From an uncultured Prevotella sp. (GTDB lineage Bacteria > Bacteroidota > Bacteroidia > Bacteroidales > Bacteroidaceae): a stretch of DNA of 47,877 nucleotides. The notes below the pieces were generated by a model that was not told the DNA's origin, made no database searches, and saw nothing but the letters and a program-made list of their open reading frames with translations. Both the position numbers and the translations under genes were made by a program. Each line of letters opens with the position of its first letter. Position 1 is the stretch's first letter. Positions 26,005 through 34,446 of this stretch are shown here, piece by piece. The stretch lies in contig ONHQ01000038.1 in the NCBI GenBank assembly GCA_900317685.1, positions 1 through 47,877 of the forward strand, in the 5' to 3' direction.

Positions 26005-28680
26005 ATGAAACGACATAGCAACATCATACACGCTTGGCAAAATGCCATCGGATGGAGCAGACATTTCACTCCCCTCTCCCTCGGAGAGGGGCGAGGGGGT
26101 GAGGCTTTTATTTCTTTACTGCTTCTCCTCTTCTTCTCCCTCACCACCCACGCTCAGCTCCGTGGTGTGGTCGTCGACGCCGAGAAGGGCGACACCATCC
26201 TCTATCCCAGCGCCACCTACCGCGGCCATCACATCGCGGTAAGCGGCAACGCCATGGGTGAATACACCATCGAGCGTCACAATGGCTGGCAGCTTACCTT
26301 CACCGCCGTGGGTTATAAGCCGAAGACGATCACCATCAACGCTTCTACGCCTGAGGTGCTCAACGTGAAGCTGAAACCCGACACACGACAGCTCGCTGAA
26401 GTCGTCGTGAAGTCGAAACGTGCGAAATACTCGCGCAAGAACAACCCCGCCGTGGAACTGATGAAACGCGTCATCGCAGCCAAGAAACGCACCAACCTCG
26501 AGAACCATGACTATCTGAGCTACACCAAATACCAAAAGCTCACCATGGCCATCAACGACATCACACCGGCCGACATGGACTCGGGATTCATCGGTAAGCA
26601 CAAGTGGCTCCTCGACCAGGTGGAGACAAGCTCCTACAACGGCAAGCTGATCCTGCCGCTCACCGTCGACGAGACTGTCACGCAGCATCTTTTCCGCAAA
26701 AACCCTAAGGACGAGAAGGACATTGTCATGGGACAGAGCTCGTCGGGCGTCAACCAGCTCATACAGACAGGTGACATCATGACGGTGGCCATGAAGGACG
26801 TGTTCACCGACGTGGACATCTACGACGATCAGGTGCGCCTGCTGCAATATCCGTTCACCTCGCCGATTGGTAAGGATGCGATTGCTTTTTATCGTTACTA
26901 TATCGAGGACACGGTGTATGTCGACCACGATCTGTGCTATCACTTGCAGTTCATCCCCAACAACCAGCAGGACTTTGGCTTCCGTGGCGAACTGTATATT
27001 CTCGCTGACTCGTCGCTTCACGTCAAGCGATGCAACCTCACCATCCCGAAGCGCAGCGATGTCAACTTTGTGGAGAACCTTCAGATTCAGCAGGAATACC
27101 GCAAGCTGCCCAACGGCGAGTGGGCGCTGAGTGTCGACGACATGATCGTGGAGATGAAGGTGGCAAAGTTCCTGAGCAAGGTGCTCATCACACGCACTAC
27201 ACGACTGAGCGACTACGACTTCCAACCACTGGCCAAGCAGCTCTTCAAGGGTAAGGCAAAAGTGAAGCGCGAGGCAAACTCACAGATGCGCGACGAGGCC
27301 TTCTGGAACAAATACCGAACGGTGGAACTCACGAAGAGCGAGAGCTCGATGAGTGCCTTCGTGCATCGTATCGAACAGATCAAAGGCTTTAAGTATATCA
27401 TCTTCGGCGCCAAGGCGTTCATCGAGAACTTCGTGGAGACCGGAGACGAGAACCATCCGAGTAAGTTTGACTTCGGACCGGTGAACACGCTCATCACCAA
27501 GAACTTCATCGACGGATACCGCACACGTATCAGCGGACAGACCACCGCCAACCTCAACAAGCACTGGTTCTTCCAGGGCTACTACGCCCACGGCTTCCAC
27601 TCGAAGAAGAACTACTACGACGCGATGCTGACTTACTCGCTGAACAAGAAAGACTATCTGCCACGCGAGTTCCCGAAGCGCACGATCTCTTTCGAGTCGA
27701 CCTACGACATCATGTCGCCGTCGGATAAGTTCATGCAGACCGACAAGGACAACGTGTTCACGGCCTTTAAATGGGCGAAGGTTGACAAGATGATGTTCTA
27801 CAACCGCCAGCAACTGAAGTTTGAATACGAACAGGAATGGGGATTGAAGACGACAATCGGACTGAAGACTGAGGAGAACGAGGCTGCCGGAGCTCTTTAT
27901 TTTAATCCGATCAACAGTGGTTTCATCTACGACACCCCGGAAGGCACGCCCGTCGGAGACCTCATCCACAATGGTAAGATACGCACCACGGAACTCAGCC
28001 TGCAGTTCCAGCTGGCACCCGGTCGCACGTATATCAACACCAAGCAGCGCCGTCTGCCTATCAACCTCGACGCACCCGTGTTCACTCTCGGACACACGAT
28101 GGGACTGAAAGATGTGCTCGGTGGTGACTATAAATACAACTTCACCGAAGCCGGTATCTATAAGCGCTTCTGGATGAACAGCTGGGGCAAGATCGATGTC
28201 TATCTCAAGGCCGGTGCACAATGGAACCGTGTGCCCTACCCCTTGCTGATCATGCCGGCTGCCAACCTGAGCTATATCATCGAGGACGAGACGTTTAACT
28301 TGATCAACAACATGGAGTTCCTCAACGACCGCTACGCCAGTCTCGATGCCAGCTGGGACCTCAACGGTAAGATCTTCAACCGCATCCCGTTGCTCAAGAA
28401 ACTCAAGTGGCGCGAGTATCTCGGCGTGAAAGCACTATGGGGTAAGCTCACCGACAAAAACAATCCCTATCTGGCGCAGAACGAAAACTCTTCCGTTCTC
28501 ATGCAATTCCCAGAGGGTTGCTACATCATGGACCCGCATAAGCCCTACGTAGAGCTCATCGCCGGTGTGCACAACATCTTCAAACTCCTGCACGTGGAGT
28601 ATGTCCATCGCTGCAACTACAACGAGTTGCCGACGGCCCACAAGAATGGCATCAGACTGATGATGAGGTTGACGTTCTAA
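26005..28680 (+). CDS. DUF5686 outer-membrane protein with carboxypeptidase-regulatory-like domain
   Basis: The 891-residue product is a predicted outer-membrane beta-barrel of the DUF5686 family. After a long N-terminus, a carboxypeptidase-D regulatory-like domain (about 52-130, LRGVVVDAEKGDTILYPSAT ... LAEVVVKSKRAKY) is followed by the DUF5686 region with many aromatic amphipathic strands, ending RLMMRLTF with a terminal Phe. The function of the family is unknown; co-occurrence with envelope and lipid genes is common. Residues 21-33 (FTPLSLGEGRGGE) are encoded by a GC-rich palindromic repeat that splits the basic start (MKRHSN) from the hydrophobic core (LLLLLFFSLTTHAQ) of the signal peptide. 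No other start lies nearer the core. Confidence 0.85.
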   Translation: MKRHSNIIHAWQNAIGWSRHFTPLSLGEGRGGEAFISLLLLLFFSLTTHAQLRGVVVDAEKGDTILYPSATYRGHHIAVSGNAMGEYTIERHNGWQLTFTAVGYKPKTITINASTPEVLNVKLKPDTRQLAEVVVKSKRAKYSRKNNPAVELMKRVIAAKKRTNLENHDYLSYTKYQKLTMAINDITPADMDSGFIGKHKWLLDQVETSSYNGKLILPLTVDETVTQHLFRKNPKDEKDIVMGQSSSGVNQLIQTGDIMTVAMKDVFTDVDIYDDQVRLLQYPFTSPIGKDAIAFYRYYIEDTVYVDHDLCYHLQFIPNNQQDFGFRGELYILADSSLHVKRCNLTIPKRSDVNFVENLQIQQEYRKLPNGEWALSVDDMIVEMKVAKFLSKVLITRTTRLSDYDFQPLAKQLFKGKAKVKREANSQMRDEAFWNKYRTVELTKSESSMSAFVHRIEQIKGFKYIIFGAKAFIENFVETGDENHPSKFDFGPVNTLITKNFIDGYRTRISGQTTANLNKHWFFQGYYAHGFHSKKNYYDAMLTYSLNKKDYLPREFPKRTISFESTYDIMSPSDKFMQTDKDNVFTAFKWAKVDKMMFYNRQQLKFEYEQEWGLKTTIGLKTEENEAAGALYFNPINSGFIYDTPEGTPVGDLIHNGKIRTTELSLQFQLAPGRTYINTKQRRLPINLDAPVFTLGHTMGLKDVLGGDYKYNFTEAGIYKRFWMNSWGKIDVYLKAGAQWNRVPYPLLIMPAANLSYIIEDETFNLINNMEFLNDRYASLDASWDLNGKIFNRIPLLKKLKWREYLGVKALWGKLTDKNNPYLAQNENSSVLMQFPEGCYIMDPHKPYVELIAGVHNIFKLLHVEYVHRCNYNELPTAHKNGIRLMMRLTF
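26067..26104 (+). repeat. GC-rich palindromic repeat, copy D, inside a coding region
   Basis: CCCCTCTCC-CTC-GGAGAGGGG (26071-26091) followed by CGAGGGGGTGAGG. It is a variant of copies A-C and is translated in frame as TPLSLGEGRGGE. Confidence 0.8.
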
Positions 28681-28685
28681 GGAAC

Positions 28686-28748
28686 TACACATTATTATAT
28701 ATAAGGTACACCTTATTTTATATAGGGTATACCTTATTATATATAAGA
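28686..28748 (+). repeat. Three 21-base AT-rich tandem units
   Basis: Units at 28686-28706, 28707-28727 and 28728-28748 each have the form TA(C/T)ACCTTATTATATATAAGG with few changes. They fill the gap before the esterase gene and resemble the dispersed 23-base repeat at 17518 and 43552. Confidence 0.8.
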
Positions 28749-28779
28749 CATACTGACCAACTAATAATACCAAACATCT

Positions 28780-29880
28780 ATGAAGAAAATACTATTCGCA
28801 ATCATTGCCATGCTGACCTTATCTTCCACTTGCCGGGCAGTAAATACGCTGCCCGTGGAGGGAGAATGGGTGAAACCGTCCAACCCGTTGATTCAATATA
28901 TCGGACGCATCAACAACAGCGATCCCGACCAGCCTGCTTTCAACTGGCCGGGCATTGAGATTCGCGCTCGCTTCCAAGGCACGTCACTGCGCATGGTGGC
29001 TAAGCCTAAGAGCGGCTACTTCATGTGTACCATAGACAACGCCACGCCGTTCAAGGTAGCCTTCAACAGTGAGCGTGACTCTGTCGTTCAGCTCGCCACC
29101 GCACTCCCGCAGGGTGAGCACAGCGTCAGACTGATGTATGCCATCGAAGGCCTCGACCGCCATGCCATCTTCCGTGGCTTTGTCCTCGACAAGGGCTGCA
29201 AGCTCGTTACTCCTGCCCCACTGCCGAAGCGCAAGATAGAGTTCATCGGCAACTCCATCACTTGTGGCTATGGCGTGGAAGACACTTCCGGATCTGACCA
29301 CTATCTCGACGAGACAGAAAACCATTGGCTCAGCTACGCTACACTGACCTCCGAGGCATTAGGTGCTCAGCACTTCTCCACCTCTCGCAGCGGCATTGGC
29401 GCTTATCGCAACTACAGCGGACCAACCGCAGGCTCGCCCGATGCCATGCCGCAGATGTATGATCTCACGCTCTACCACGACAGCACACAGCTGTGGGACT
29501 TTAAGCGCTGGACACCCGACGTGGTCTGCATCAACCTTGGAACAAACGACTTCTCGACACCAGGCTACGACGCAGCCCTCTATGAGAAATCCTATCTCGG
29601 ACTCGTACGCCACGTCAGAAGCTGCTATCCACAGGCTTCCATCGTACTGTTGAGCGGACCGATGCTGCCGGCAGAAACCAATGCCATCGTCAAGAAAGCT
29701 CTCGACAACATCAAGAAGACGCTCACCAAGAAAGGCGACAAGCGCATCTATCGCTTCGACTTCACACCGCAGGATGGTAGCCTCGGCTATGGCGCAGACT
29801 ATCATCCCAGCAAGGCTCAGCACCAGAAGATGGCGGCGGAACTCACACAATTCCTGAAAGTGAATATCTTCAAGGACTAA
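28780..29880 (+). CDS. SGNH/GDSL esterase, CE2-like
   Basis: The 366-residue secreted protein has a signal peptide (1-20, ending STCRA), an N-terminal jelly-roll domain (about 25-145) and an SGNH hydrolase domain. The nucleophile is Ser159 in FIGNSITCGYG, the oxyanion Asn is in NLGTNDFS, and the catalytic His is H342 in ADYHPS. This two-domain order and the D-x-H-P-S form match carbohydrate esterase family 2, whose members remove acetyl groups from plant polysaccharides. The CE2 assignment is from motif memory. It follows the DUF5686 gene by 99 bases of repeats and ends at a strong terminator. No lipobox of good quality is seen. Confidence 0.85.
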   Translation: MKKILFAIIAMLTLSSTCRAVNTLPVEGEWVKPSNPLIQYIGRINNSDPDQPAFNWPGIEIRARFQGTSLRMVAKPKSGYFMCTIDNATPFKVAFNSERDSVVQLATALPQGEHSVRLMYAIEGLDRHAIFRGFVLDKGCKLVTPAPLPKRKIEFIGNSITCGYGVEDTSGSDHYLDETENHWLSYATLTSEALGAQHFSTSRSGIGAYRNYSGPTAGSPDAMPQMYDLTLYHDSTQLWDFKRWTPDVVCINLGTNDFSTPGYDAALYEKSYLGLVRHVRSCYPQASIVLLSGPMLPAETNAIVKKALDNIKKTLTKKGDKRIYRFDFTPQDGSLGYGADYHPSKAQHQKMAAELTQFLKVNIFKD

Positions 29881-29943
29881 GACACAAAGTTGTTTTTATG
29901 GATAACTGGCGCTTCTGAAAAGTGAGAAGCAGCCACAAGGAAC

Positions 29944-29989
29944 GGCGACGTTGGGAAGAACAAAAGTTCTTTTCAACGTCGTTTCTTTA
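29944..29989 (+). terminator. Rho-independent terminator after the esterase gene
   Basis: GGCGACGTTGGGAAGAAC pairs with GTTCTTTTCAACGTCGTT (several G-U pairs) over an AAAA loop and is followed by a T-rich tail. Confidence 0.8.
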
Positions 29990-30016
29990 GAAATATTGTA
30001 GTTGGAGTGTTAAAAA

Positions 30017-30048
30017 TTTGGTACTCTAATAGATTTTTGCTACCTTTG
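30017..30048 (+). promoter_or_regulatory. Promoter of the ECF sigma factor gene
   Basis: TTTG (30017-30020) and TACCTTTG (30041-30048) are exactly 20 bases apart. The start codon is 72 bases downstream. Confidence 0.85.
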
Positions 30049-30119
30049 CCTAAGAACAATAACATTAAACAAAGAAAGCCTATCGACAACACATTTACTT
30101 AATAAAAAGCATTAAGAAA

Positions 30120-30716
30120 ATGGAACAGCTCAAGACAATGACCGACGAACAGTTGGCCATCAAATACATGGAGGGCAATAATCAGGCTTTCGACATTTTG
30201 TTGTCGCGCAATCAGAACAAGTTGTTTGCCTACATCCTTTTTGTTGTCCACGACGAGGGGTTGGCAAACGATGTCTTCCAAGAGACTTTTGTCAAAATCA
30301 TCGTGAAGTTGCAAAACGGACTCTACGAGCCTTCGGGGCAGTTTGCGGCATGGTGTATGCGCATCGCTCATAATGTGATCATGGACACCTTCCGCCGACA
30401 GAAAGCACGCCATATCGTAGAGCCCAACGAGGACAACGACCTCGGAAAACTGCGACACAGACAGATCTGGGAAGGTAATGTCGAGGGGCGGTACGTCAAT
30501 GAGCAGGTGCTCAGAGACGTGAAGACGCTCATGAACAAACTCCCCGACGCTCAGCGCGAGGTTGTCTTCATGCGCTTCTACCAGCAGATGTCCTTCAAAG
30601 AAATAGCCGACGCCACGCAGGTGAGCATCAACACAGCCCTCGGACGCATGCGCTACGCCGTGCTCAATATGAGGAAGATGGCGAAGAAAAACGGAATTGT
30701 GCTGGAGATAGAGTAA
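30120..30716 (+). CDS. ECF sigma-70 factor (RpoE-like)
   Basis: The 198-residue product has sigma region 2 (MEGNNQAFDILLSRNQNKLFAYILFVVHDEGLANDVFQETFVKI, then WCMRIAHNVIMDTFRRQKA) and region 4 with a helix-turn-helix (LPDAQREVVFMRFYQQMSFKEIADATQVSINTALGRM). It resembles a single, widely kept Bacteroidota sigma factor not tied to a SusC/D locus. No anti-sigma gene follows; the stop codon is instead joined directly to palindromic repeat B. It has its own consensus promoter. Targets cannot be inferred from the window. Confidence 0.92.
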   Translation: MEQLKTMTDEQLAIKYMEGNNQAFDILLSRNQNKLFAYILFVVHDEGLANDVFQETFVKIIVKLQNGLYEPSGQFAAWCMRIAHNVIMDTFRRQKARHIVEPNEDNDLGKLRHRQIWEGNVEGRYVNEQVLRDVKTLMNKLPDAQREVVFMRFYQQMSFKEIADATQVSINTALGRMRYAVLNMRKMAKKNGIVLEIE

Positions 30717-30770
30717 AAGACTCTCTTCTCCCCCCTGCCCCCCTCCTCTCCCTGGAGGGAGAGGAGGGGG
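30717..30770 (+). repeat. GC-rich palindromic repeat, copy B
   Basis: Starts at the base after the sigma factor stop codon with AAGACTCTCTTCTCCCCCC, then TGCCCCCC and the palindrome CCTCTCCCT-GG-AGGGAGAGG. Same orientation relative to its gene as copies A and C. Confidence 0.88.
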
Positions 30771-30776
30771 AAGTGC

Positions 30777-31140
30777 ACACCCTTACAGCACTAATCTTAT
30801 CGAGAACACAAATGAAAGAGGATGTGAAATCAAGACGATAACCATAAAGAGCATGACGATAAAAAAGATAGCCAAAAAAAAATGAAGTACACCCTTACAG
30901 CACTAATCTTATCGAGAACACAAATGAAAGAGGATGTGAAATCAAGACGATAACCATAAAGAGCATGGCGATAAAAAAGATAGCCCAAAAAAATGAAGTA
31001 CACCCTTACAACACTAATCTTATCGAGAACACAAACGAAAGATGATGGGAAATCAAGACGATAACCATAGAACACAAACGAAAGATGATGGGAAATCAAG
31101 ACGATAACCATAAAGAGCACAGCGATAAAAAAGATAGCCA
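30777..31140 (+). repeat. Tandem array of a 111-112 base unit
   Basis: The landmark CCTTACA recurs at 30781, 30893 and 31004 (periods 112 and 111). A fourth, 5'-truncated copy starts near 31070, repeating 43 bases of the third. Copies 2 and 3 each carry an ATG-to-TAA frame of 23 codons (from 30882 and 30993) beginning MKYTLTALIL or MKYTLTTLIL after a run of A. No ribosome site is evident. Origin unknown. Confidence 0.9.
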
Positions 31141-31213
31141 AGAACAAAATGGACACTGCAAGCGAGAACAAGAATGCTATGATAAAGTAGCAAGCTATAA
31201 GACAGCCGACAGG

Positions 31214-31552
31214 ATGCTGTATCCGATACTAAAAGACAATGCAAGAGAGAACAGAAAACAGATGACCGAAGGTGAACGAGTCCTTTGGAACGAACTCAGA
31301 GCGAAGAAAACCGGCTATCGTTTTCTACGTCAACATGCAATTGGTGAGTATATTGTTGACTTTGTATGCTTGGAGCGGAAAGTAATTGTTGAGGTTGACG
31401 GTGGATATCATGCCGAAGCTTTACAGCAAATGATGGATACCCAACGCCAAAGTTGGTTGGAAAGCAAAGGCTACTTCGTCCTTCGTTTTACTAACGAGCA
31501 GGTGGAGTTTGACACCGAAGCGGTTGTCAAAGAAATCACTTCTGCCCTCTAA
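31214..31552 (+). CDS. DUF559 (Vsr-like) endonuclease-fold protein
   Basis: With the ATG at 31214 the product has 112 residues, the usual size of stand-alone DUF559 proteins. The N-terminal helix (NARENRKQMTEGERVLWNELRAKKTGYRF) and the core (QHAIGEYIVDFVCLERKVIVEVDGGYH ... VLRFTNEQVEFD) carry the D-E-x-D residues of the PD-(D/E)xK-like fold seen in very-short-patch-repair enzymes. The function is not established. A start at 31085 would extend the protein into the tandem repeat and was rejected. Its last codons (KEITSAL) are the first unit of the repeat array that follows. The gene lies alone between repeat arrays, suggesting an unstable or transferred segment. Confidence 0.82.
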   Translation: MLYPILKDNARENRKQMTEGERVLWNELRAKKTGYRFLRQHAIGEYIVDFVCLERKVIVEVDGGYHAEALQQMMDTQRQSWLESKGYFVLRFTNEQVEFDTEAVVKEITSAL

Positions 31553-31745
31553 AGAGATCTCTCTCATCCTTTAAAGAAATCACTTCTTCCCTCTAAAGAG
31601 ATAACTCTCATCCTTTAAAGAAATCACTTCTTCCCTCTAAAGAGATAACTCTCATCCTTTAAAGAAATCACTTCTGCCATTTAAAGAAATCTCTTCTATC
31701 CTTTAAGAAGATCGTTCCTGTTCTTTAAAGAAGATCAGCTCCTAT
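31529..31745 (+). repeat. 44-base tandem array grown from the DUF559 3' end
   Basis: The unit starting AAAGAAATCACTTCT occurs at 31529 (inside the gene), 31573, 31617 and 31661, each 44 bases apart, then as degraded 22-base half-units from 31683. Half-units alternate AAAGAAATCACTTCT and AAAGAGATAACTCTC. Confidence 0.9.
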
Positions 31746-31753
31746 TAAAAGAT

Positions 31754-31941
31754 GCGCAGTCGTAAATTAAGAGAAGCCCTGTCGTAAACTAAGAGAAGTC
31801 CTGTCGTAAAGTAATTAAGAGAAGCCATGTCGTAAAGTAATTAAGAGAAGCCCTGTCGTAAAGTAAGAGAAGCCCTGTCGTAAATTAATTAAGAGAAGTG
31901 CAGTCGTAAATTTAAGAGAAGCGCAGTCGTAAATTTAAGAG
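31754..31941 (+). repeat. Tandem array of eight 22-26 base units
   Basis: Consensus GCCCTGTCGTAAATTAAGAGAA, with GTCGTAAA present eight times. Units of 26 bases have an extra AATT. It directly follows the 44-base array and ends just before a CCCC/GGGG stem and palindromic repeat C. Confidence 0.9.
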
Positions 31942-31972
31942 CTCCCCCATTGGACACTAAGGGGTGCGCAGG

Positions 31973-32030
31973 TCCCCCTCCTCTCCCTACAGGGAGAGGA
32001 AGGGGGGCAGGGGGGAGGAGAGAGTCTTTA
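31973..32030 (-). repeat. GC-rich palindromic repeat, copy C, overlapping rpe
   Basis: On the - strand it reads AAAGACTCTCTCCTCCCCCC, TGCCCCCC and CCTCTCCCT-GT-AGGGAGAGG. The rpe reading frame runs into it and stops at TAG within the loop (31987-31989). Confidence 0.88.
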
Positions 32031-32658
32031 TCACTTGCTCCGGCTCTTCTGCTTTAAACACATAGCTCCCGCTGACAAGCACATCCACTCCGGCACGTTT
32101 GAGCTTCGGTGCAGTCTCTGCATTCACACCACCGTCCACTTCGACGAGTGCATGAGAGCCGCTGTCCTTAATCAGTTTTTTCAGTCGCTCGATCTTTGCG
32201 TAAGTATTCTCAATGAATTTCTGCCCGCCAAAGCCAGGGTTAACACTCATCAGCAACACCATATCTACATCCTGGATACAATCCTCCAACATACAGACAG
32301 GTGTAGACGGATTCAGCGTCACGCCAGCCTTCATCCCTTCCTCATGTATCTCATGAATAGTACGGTTGAGATGCGTACATGCCTCATAGTGAACATTCAT
32401 CATCATAGCGCCAAGCTTTGCCGTGCGGGTGATATAACGCTCAGGCTTGACAATCATAAAGTGCACGTCAAGCGGCTTCGTACAAATGCGCTTCACTGCT
32501 TCCAACACTGGGAAGCCAAAGGAAATGTTAGGGACAAACACACCGTCCATCACATCGCAGTGCAGCCAATCAGCTTCACTGCGGTTGATCATGTCTATAT
32601 CAGCTTGCAAATTCGTAAAGTCTGCTGCAAGCAAAGAAGGAGAAACGATTGTTTTCAT
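31987..32658 (-). CDS. rpe: Ribulose-phosphate 3-epimerase
   Basis: Rpe interconverts ribulose-5-phosphate and xylulose-5-phosphate in the pentose phosphate pathway. The 223-residue TIM barrel has the family blocks SPSLLAADF, LHCDVMDGVFVPNISFG (metal His and Asp), LDVHFMIVKP, LLMSVNPGFGGQKFI and LVEVDGGVNAETAP. The metal here is usually zinc or iron. The barrel ends near GSYVFKAEEPEQVIK; the last 12 residues (TLSSPLPPFLSL) are translated from palindromic repeat C and replace the native C-terminus. The fold should survive because the change is after the last helix. A 15-base palindrome lies 30 bases upstream of the start. Confidence 0.95.
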   Translation of the reverse strand: MKTIVSPSLLAADFTNLQADIDMINRSEADWLHCDVMDGVFVPNISFGFPVLEAVKRICTKPLDVHFMIVKPERYITRTAKLGAMMMNVHYEACTHLNRTIHEIHEEGMKAGVTLNPSTPVCMLEDCIQDVDMVLLMSVNPGFGGQKFIENTYAKIERLKKLIKDSGSHALVEVDGGVNAETAPKLKRAGVDVLVSGSYVFKAEEPEQVIKTLSSPLPPFLSL

Positions 32659-32883
32659 GTTGCTTTATCGGTTTTGATCCGTCATCAGTTCATACAATGA
32701 ACAGCCACTTCCGAACTACGCCTGTCAATACGATAGGTGTGAGCAATCTGTCGAATGATATACAACGATAACTCTGAAGGTACACATTCTTTGGGTGTAG
32801 AATACTTCATAGGCGGACATATTTTATTGTAATACGAATATTCTTATAACGGAGTCGTCTACCTTTTATTATAAAGAAGCAAG
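32659..32883. other. Intergenic region upstream of rpe
   Basis: No gene seen. It contains the palindrome GTTCAT-ACA-ATGAAC at 32688-32702. No exact -7 box for rpe was found. Confidence 0.4.
32688..32702. promoter_or_regulatory. Operator-like palindrome upstream of rpe
   Basis: GTTCAT and ATGAAC are perfect arms separated by ACA, 30 bases before the rpe start codon. A regulator site is possible but no candidate regulator is adjacent. Confidence 0.3.
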
Positions 32884-32921
32884 AAAAAAGGCTGTGGAAA
32901 GATGTTTCCACAGCCTTTTTT
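32884..32921 (-). terminator. Terminator of the nuo operon (bidirectional form)
   Basis: GGCTGTGGAAA (32890-32900) pairs perfectly with TTTCCACAGCC (32905-32915) over GATG. A6 precedes and T6 follows, so it works on both strands. nuoN ends 29 bases upstream on the - strand. Confidence 0.93.
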
Positions 32922-32949
32922 AATTTTATATGTTACTATTCTGTCCTAA

Positions 32950-34422
32950 TTACTGCATCACCGACGCAGCTTGGATCCAGTCATAGACATAGCTGCAAAC
33001 ACCGAAGGCGATGATGCCGAGTGTACAGAGAGCCAGTGCCAACTTCGTGTTGACATGGGCACTGAAGGTCGGCAACGGATTCTCGTTGTGTTTGATGAAC
33101 ATGGCCTTGACGATGAGCAGATAGTAGTACAAGCTCACCACCGTGTTAACCAAGGCAATGAAGACTACTGCATAGATGGTAGCACCGATGGTCGTAGTGA
33201 CCTGTGCGCCATTGGCTGCTGCCATGAACACGAAGAACTTCGAGAACATTCCAGCGAACGGAGGAATACCACCCAAAGAGAACAGTGCCAGCGTCATGAG
33301 GAAAGCCAGACGCGGATTGGTTTTGTAGAAGCCATTGTAGGCATCCATGCTCACCACACCATTGTTATGCTCCTCTACAGAAGAGATGATGGAGAAGACG
33401 GCGAGGTTGGCTACGACATAGATGAGTACATAGTAAGACAGAGCCGTCACGCCCATAGCAGAGTCACCAACGACAGCCAGCATGATGTAACCGGCCTGAG
33501 AGATAGAGCTGAACGCCATGAAGCGCTTCAGGTCTTTCTGATGGATGGCGAAAAGGTTGGCAATGGTGATAGACAGCACGATGACGATCATCAGCATATA
33601 CTGCCAGTACTCTACCATTGGAGCAAAGACTTTCATCAGAATGGAGCACAGCGCAAAGGCAGCAGCACCCTTAGAGATGACACTCAGGTAACCACTGACA
33701 TTGGTCGGAGCACCCTGATAGGTATCTGCCGTCCAGAAGTGGAAAGGAACCAAAGAAATCTTGAAGCCCAGTCCGCTGAAGAAGAACACCATACCCATGA
33801 TGGTCATGGGCGTGGCACTAATGTTCTTCACGACATCATCAAAGTAGAGTGTGCCCGTAGCACCATAAAGGAAGCTGATACCGTAGATCATCACACCACT
33901 GGAGAAAGTAGCGGTGAGGATGAACTTTGCACCGGCTTCTGCACTGTGATGACGGTACTTGTCGAAAGCGACAAGGCAAGCCATAGGCACAGAAGCCATC
34001 TCAAGACCGATGAAGAACAGCAGGAAGTGATTGGCACTTACCATCATGTTCATACCGAGCAGTGTGGAGATGACGAGTTCGTAGAACTCTCCTTCCTTGA
34101 AATTAGTATCTGGGCGCTGCAGCCACTCGCGCGACTGGATGAGGACAATGAGCGTTCCAAAGGCGAGAATCGTCTTGATGACACCCACACTCGGATTGGT
34201 CATATACATACCACCAAAAGCAGTAGCAGAAGCCGTGGGGAAAATGTTGATGAAGACATGAGCCAGCATCAGCACACACACCAACGGATTGAACCAGCTG
34301 CGCACCTTACTCTCACCGGAGCGGGGAGCTGTGAACAGGTCAGCAAGGAATACGATCAGCAGGATGGCCGTCAGCGTGGCCTCCGGAATCATATTAAGAA
34401 ATTGACTATAATCTATATTCAT
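32950..34422 (-). CDS. nuoN: NADH-quinone oxidoreductase subunit N
   Basis: This is one of three antiporter-like membrane subunits that pump protons in complex I. The 490-residue product has about 14 hydrophobic helices and the proton-translocation core, including a conserved Lys in the [16 protein letters not shown] helix and the [12 protein letters not shown] motif. [15 protein letters not shown] is typical of NuoN/M/L. It is the last gene of the operon, 24 bases after nuoM. Confidence 0.94.
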   Translation of the reverse strand: MNIDYSQFLNMIPEATLTAILLIVFLADLFTAPRSGESKVRSWFNPLVCVLMLAHVFINIFPTASATAFGGMYMTNPSVGVIKTILAFGTLIVLIQSREWLQRPDTNFKEGEFYELVISTLLGMNMMVSANHFLLFFIGLEMASVPMACLVAFDKYRHHSAEAGAKFILTATFSSGVMIYGISFLYGATGTLYFDDVVKNISATPMTIMGMVFFFSGLGFKISLVPFHFWTADTYQGAPTNVSGYLSVISKGAAAFALCSILMKVFAPMVEYWQYMLMIVIVLSITIANLFAIHQKDLKRFMAFSSISQAGYIMLAVVGDSAMGVTALSYYVLIYVVANLAVFSIISSVEEHNNGVVSMDAYNGFYKTNPRLAFLMTLALFSLGGIPPFAGMFSKFFVFMAAANGAQVTTTIGATIYAVVFIALVNTVVSLYYYLLIVKAMFIKHNENPLPTFSAHVNTKLALALCTLGIIAFGVCSYVYDWIQAASVMQ

Positions 34423-34446
34423 AACTTTATTCTCTTTTCAATCGTA

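Noticed and set aside
30830-31171. A 113-residue hydrophobic - strand frame with internal repeats
   Set aside because: It exists only because the 111-base tandem units stay in frame on that strand; no start signals or membrane-family features support it.
31085-31213. N-terminal extension of the DUF559 protein
   Set aside because: The extra 43 residues are encoded by the tandem repeat and its flank and do not resemble the family; ATG 31214 gives the normal length.
31754-31941. CRISPR-like array
   Set aside because: Units of 22-26 bases abut directly without unique spacers, and no cas genes are nearby.
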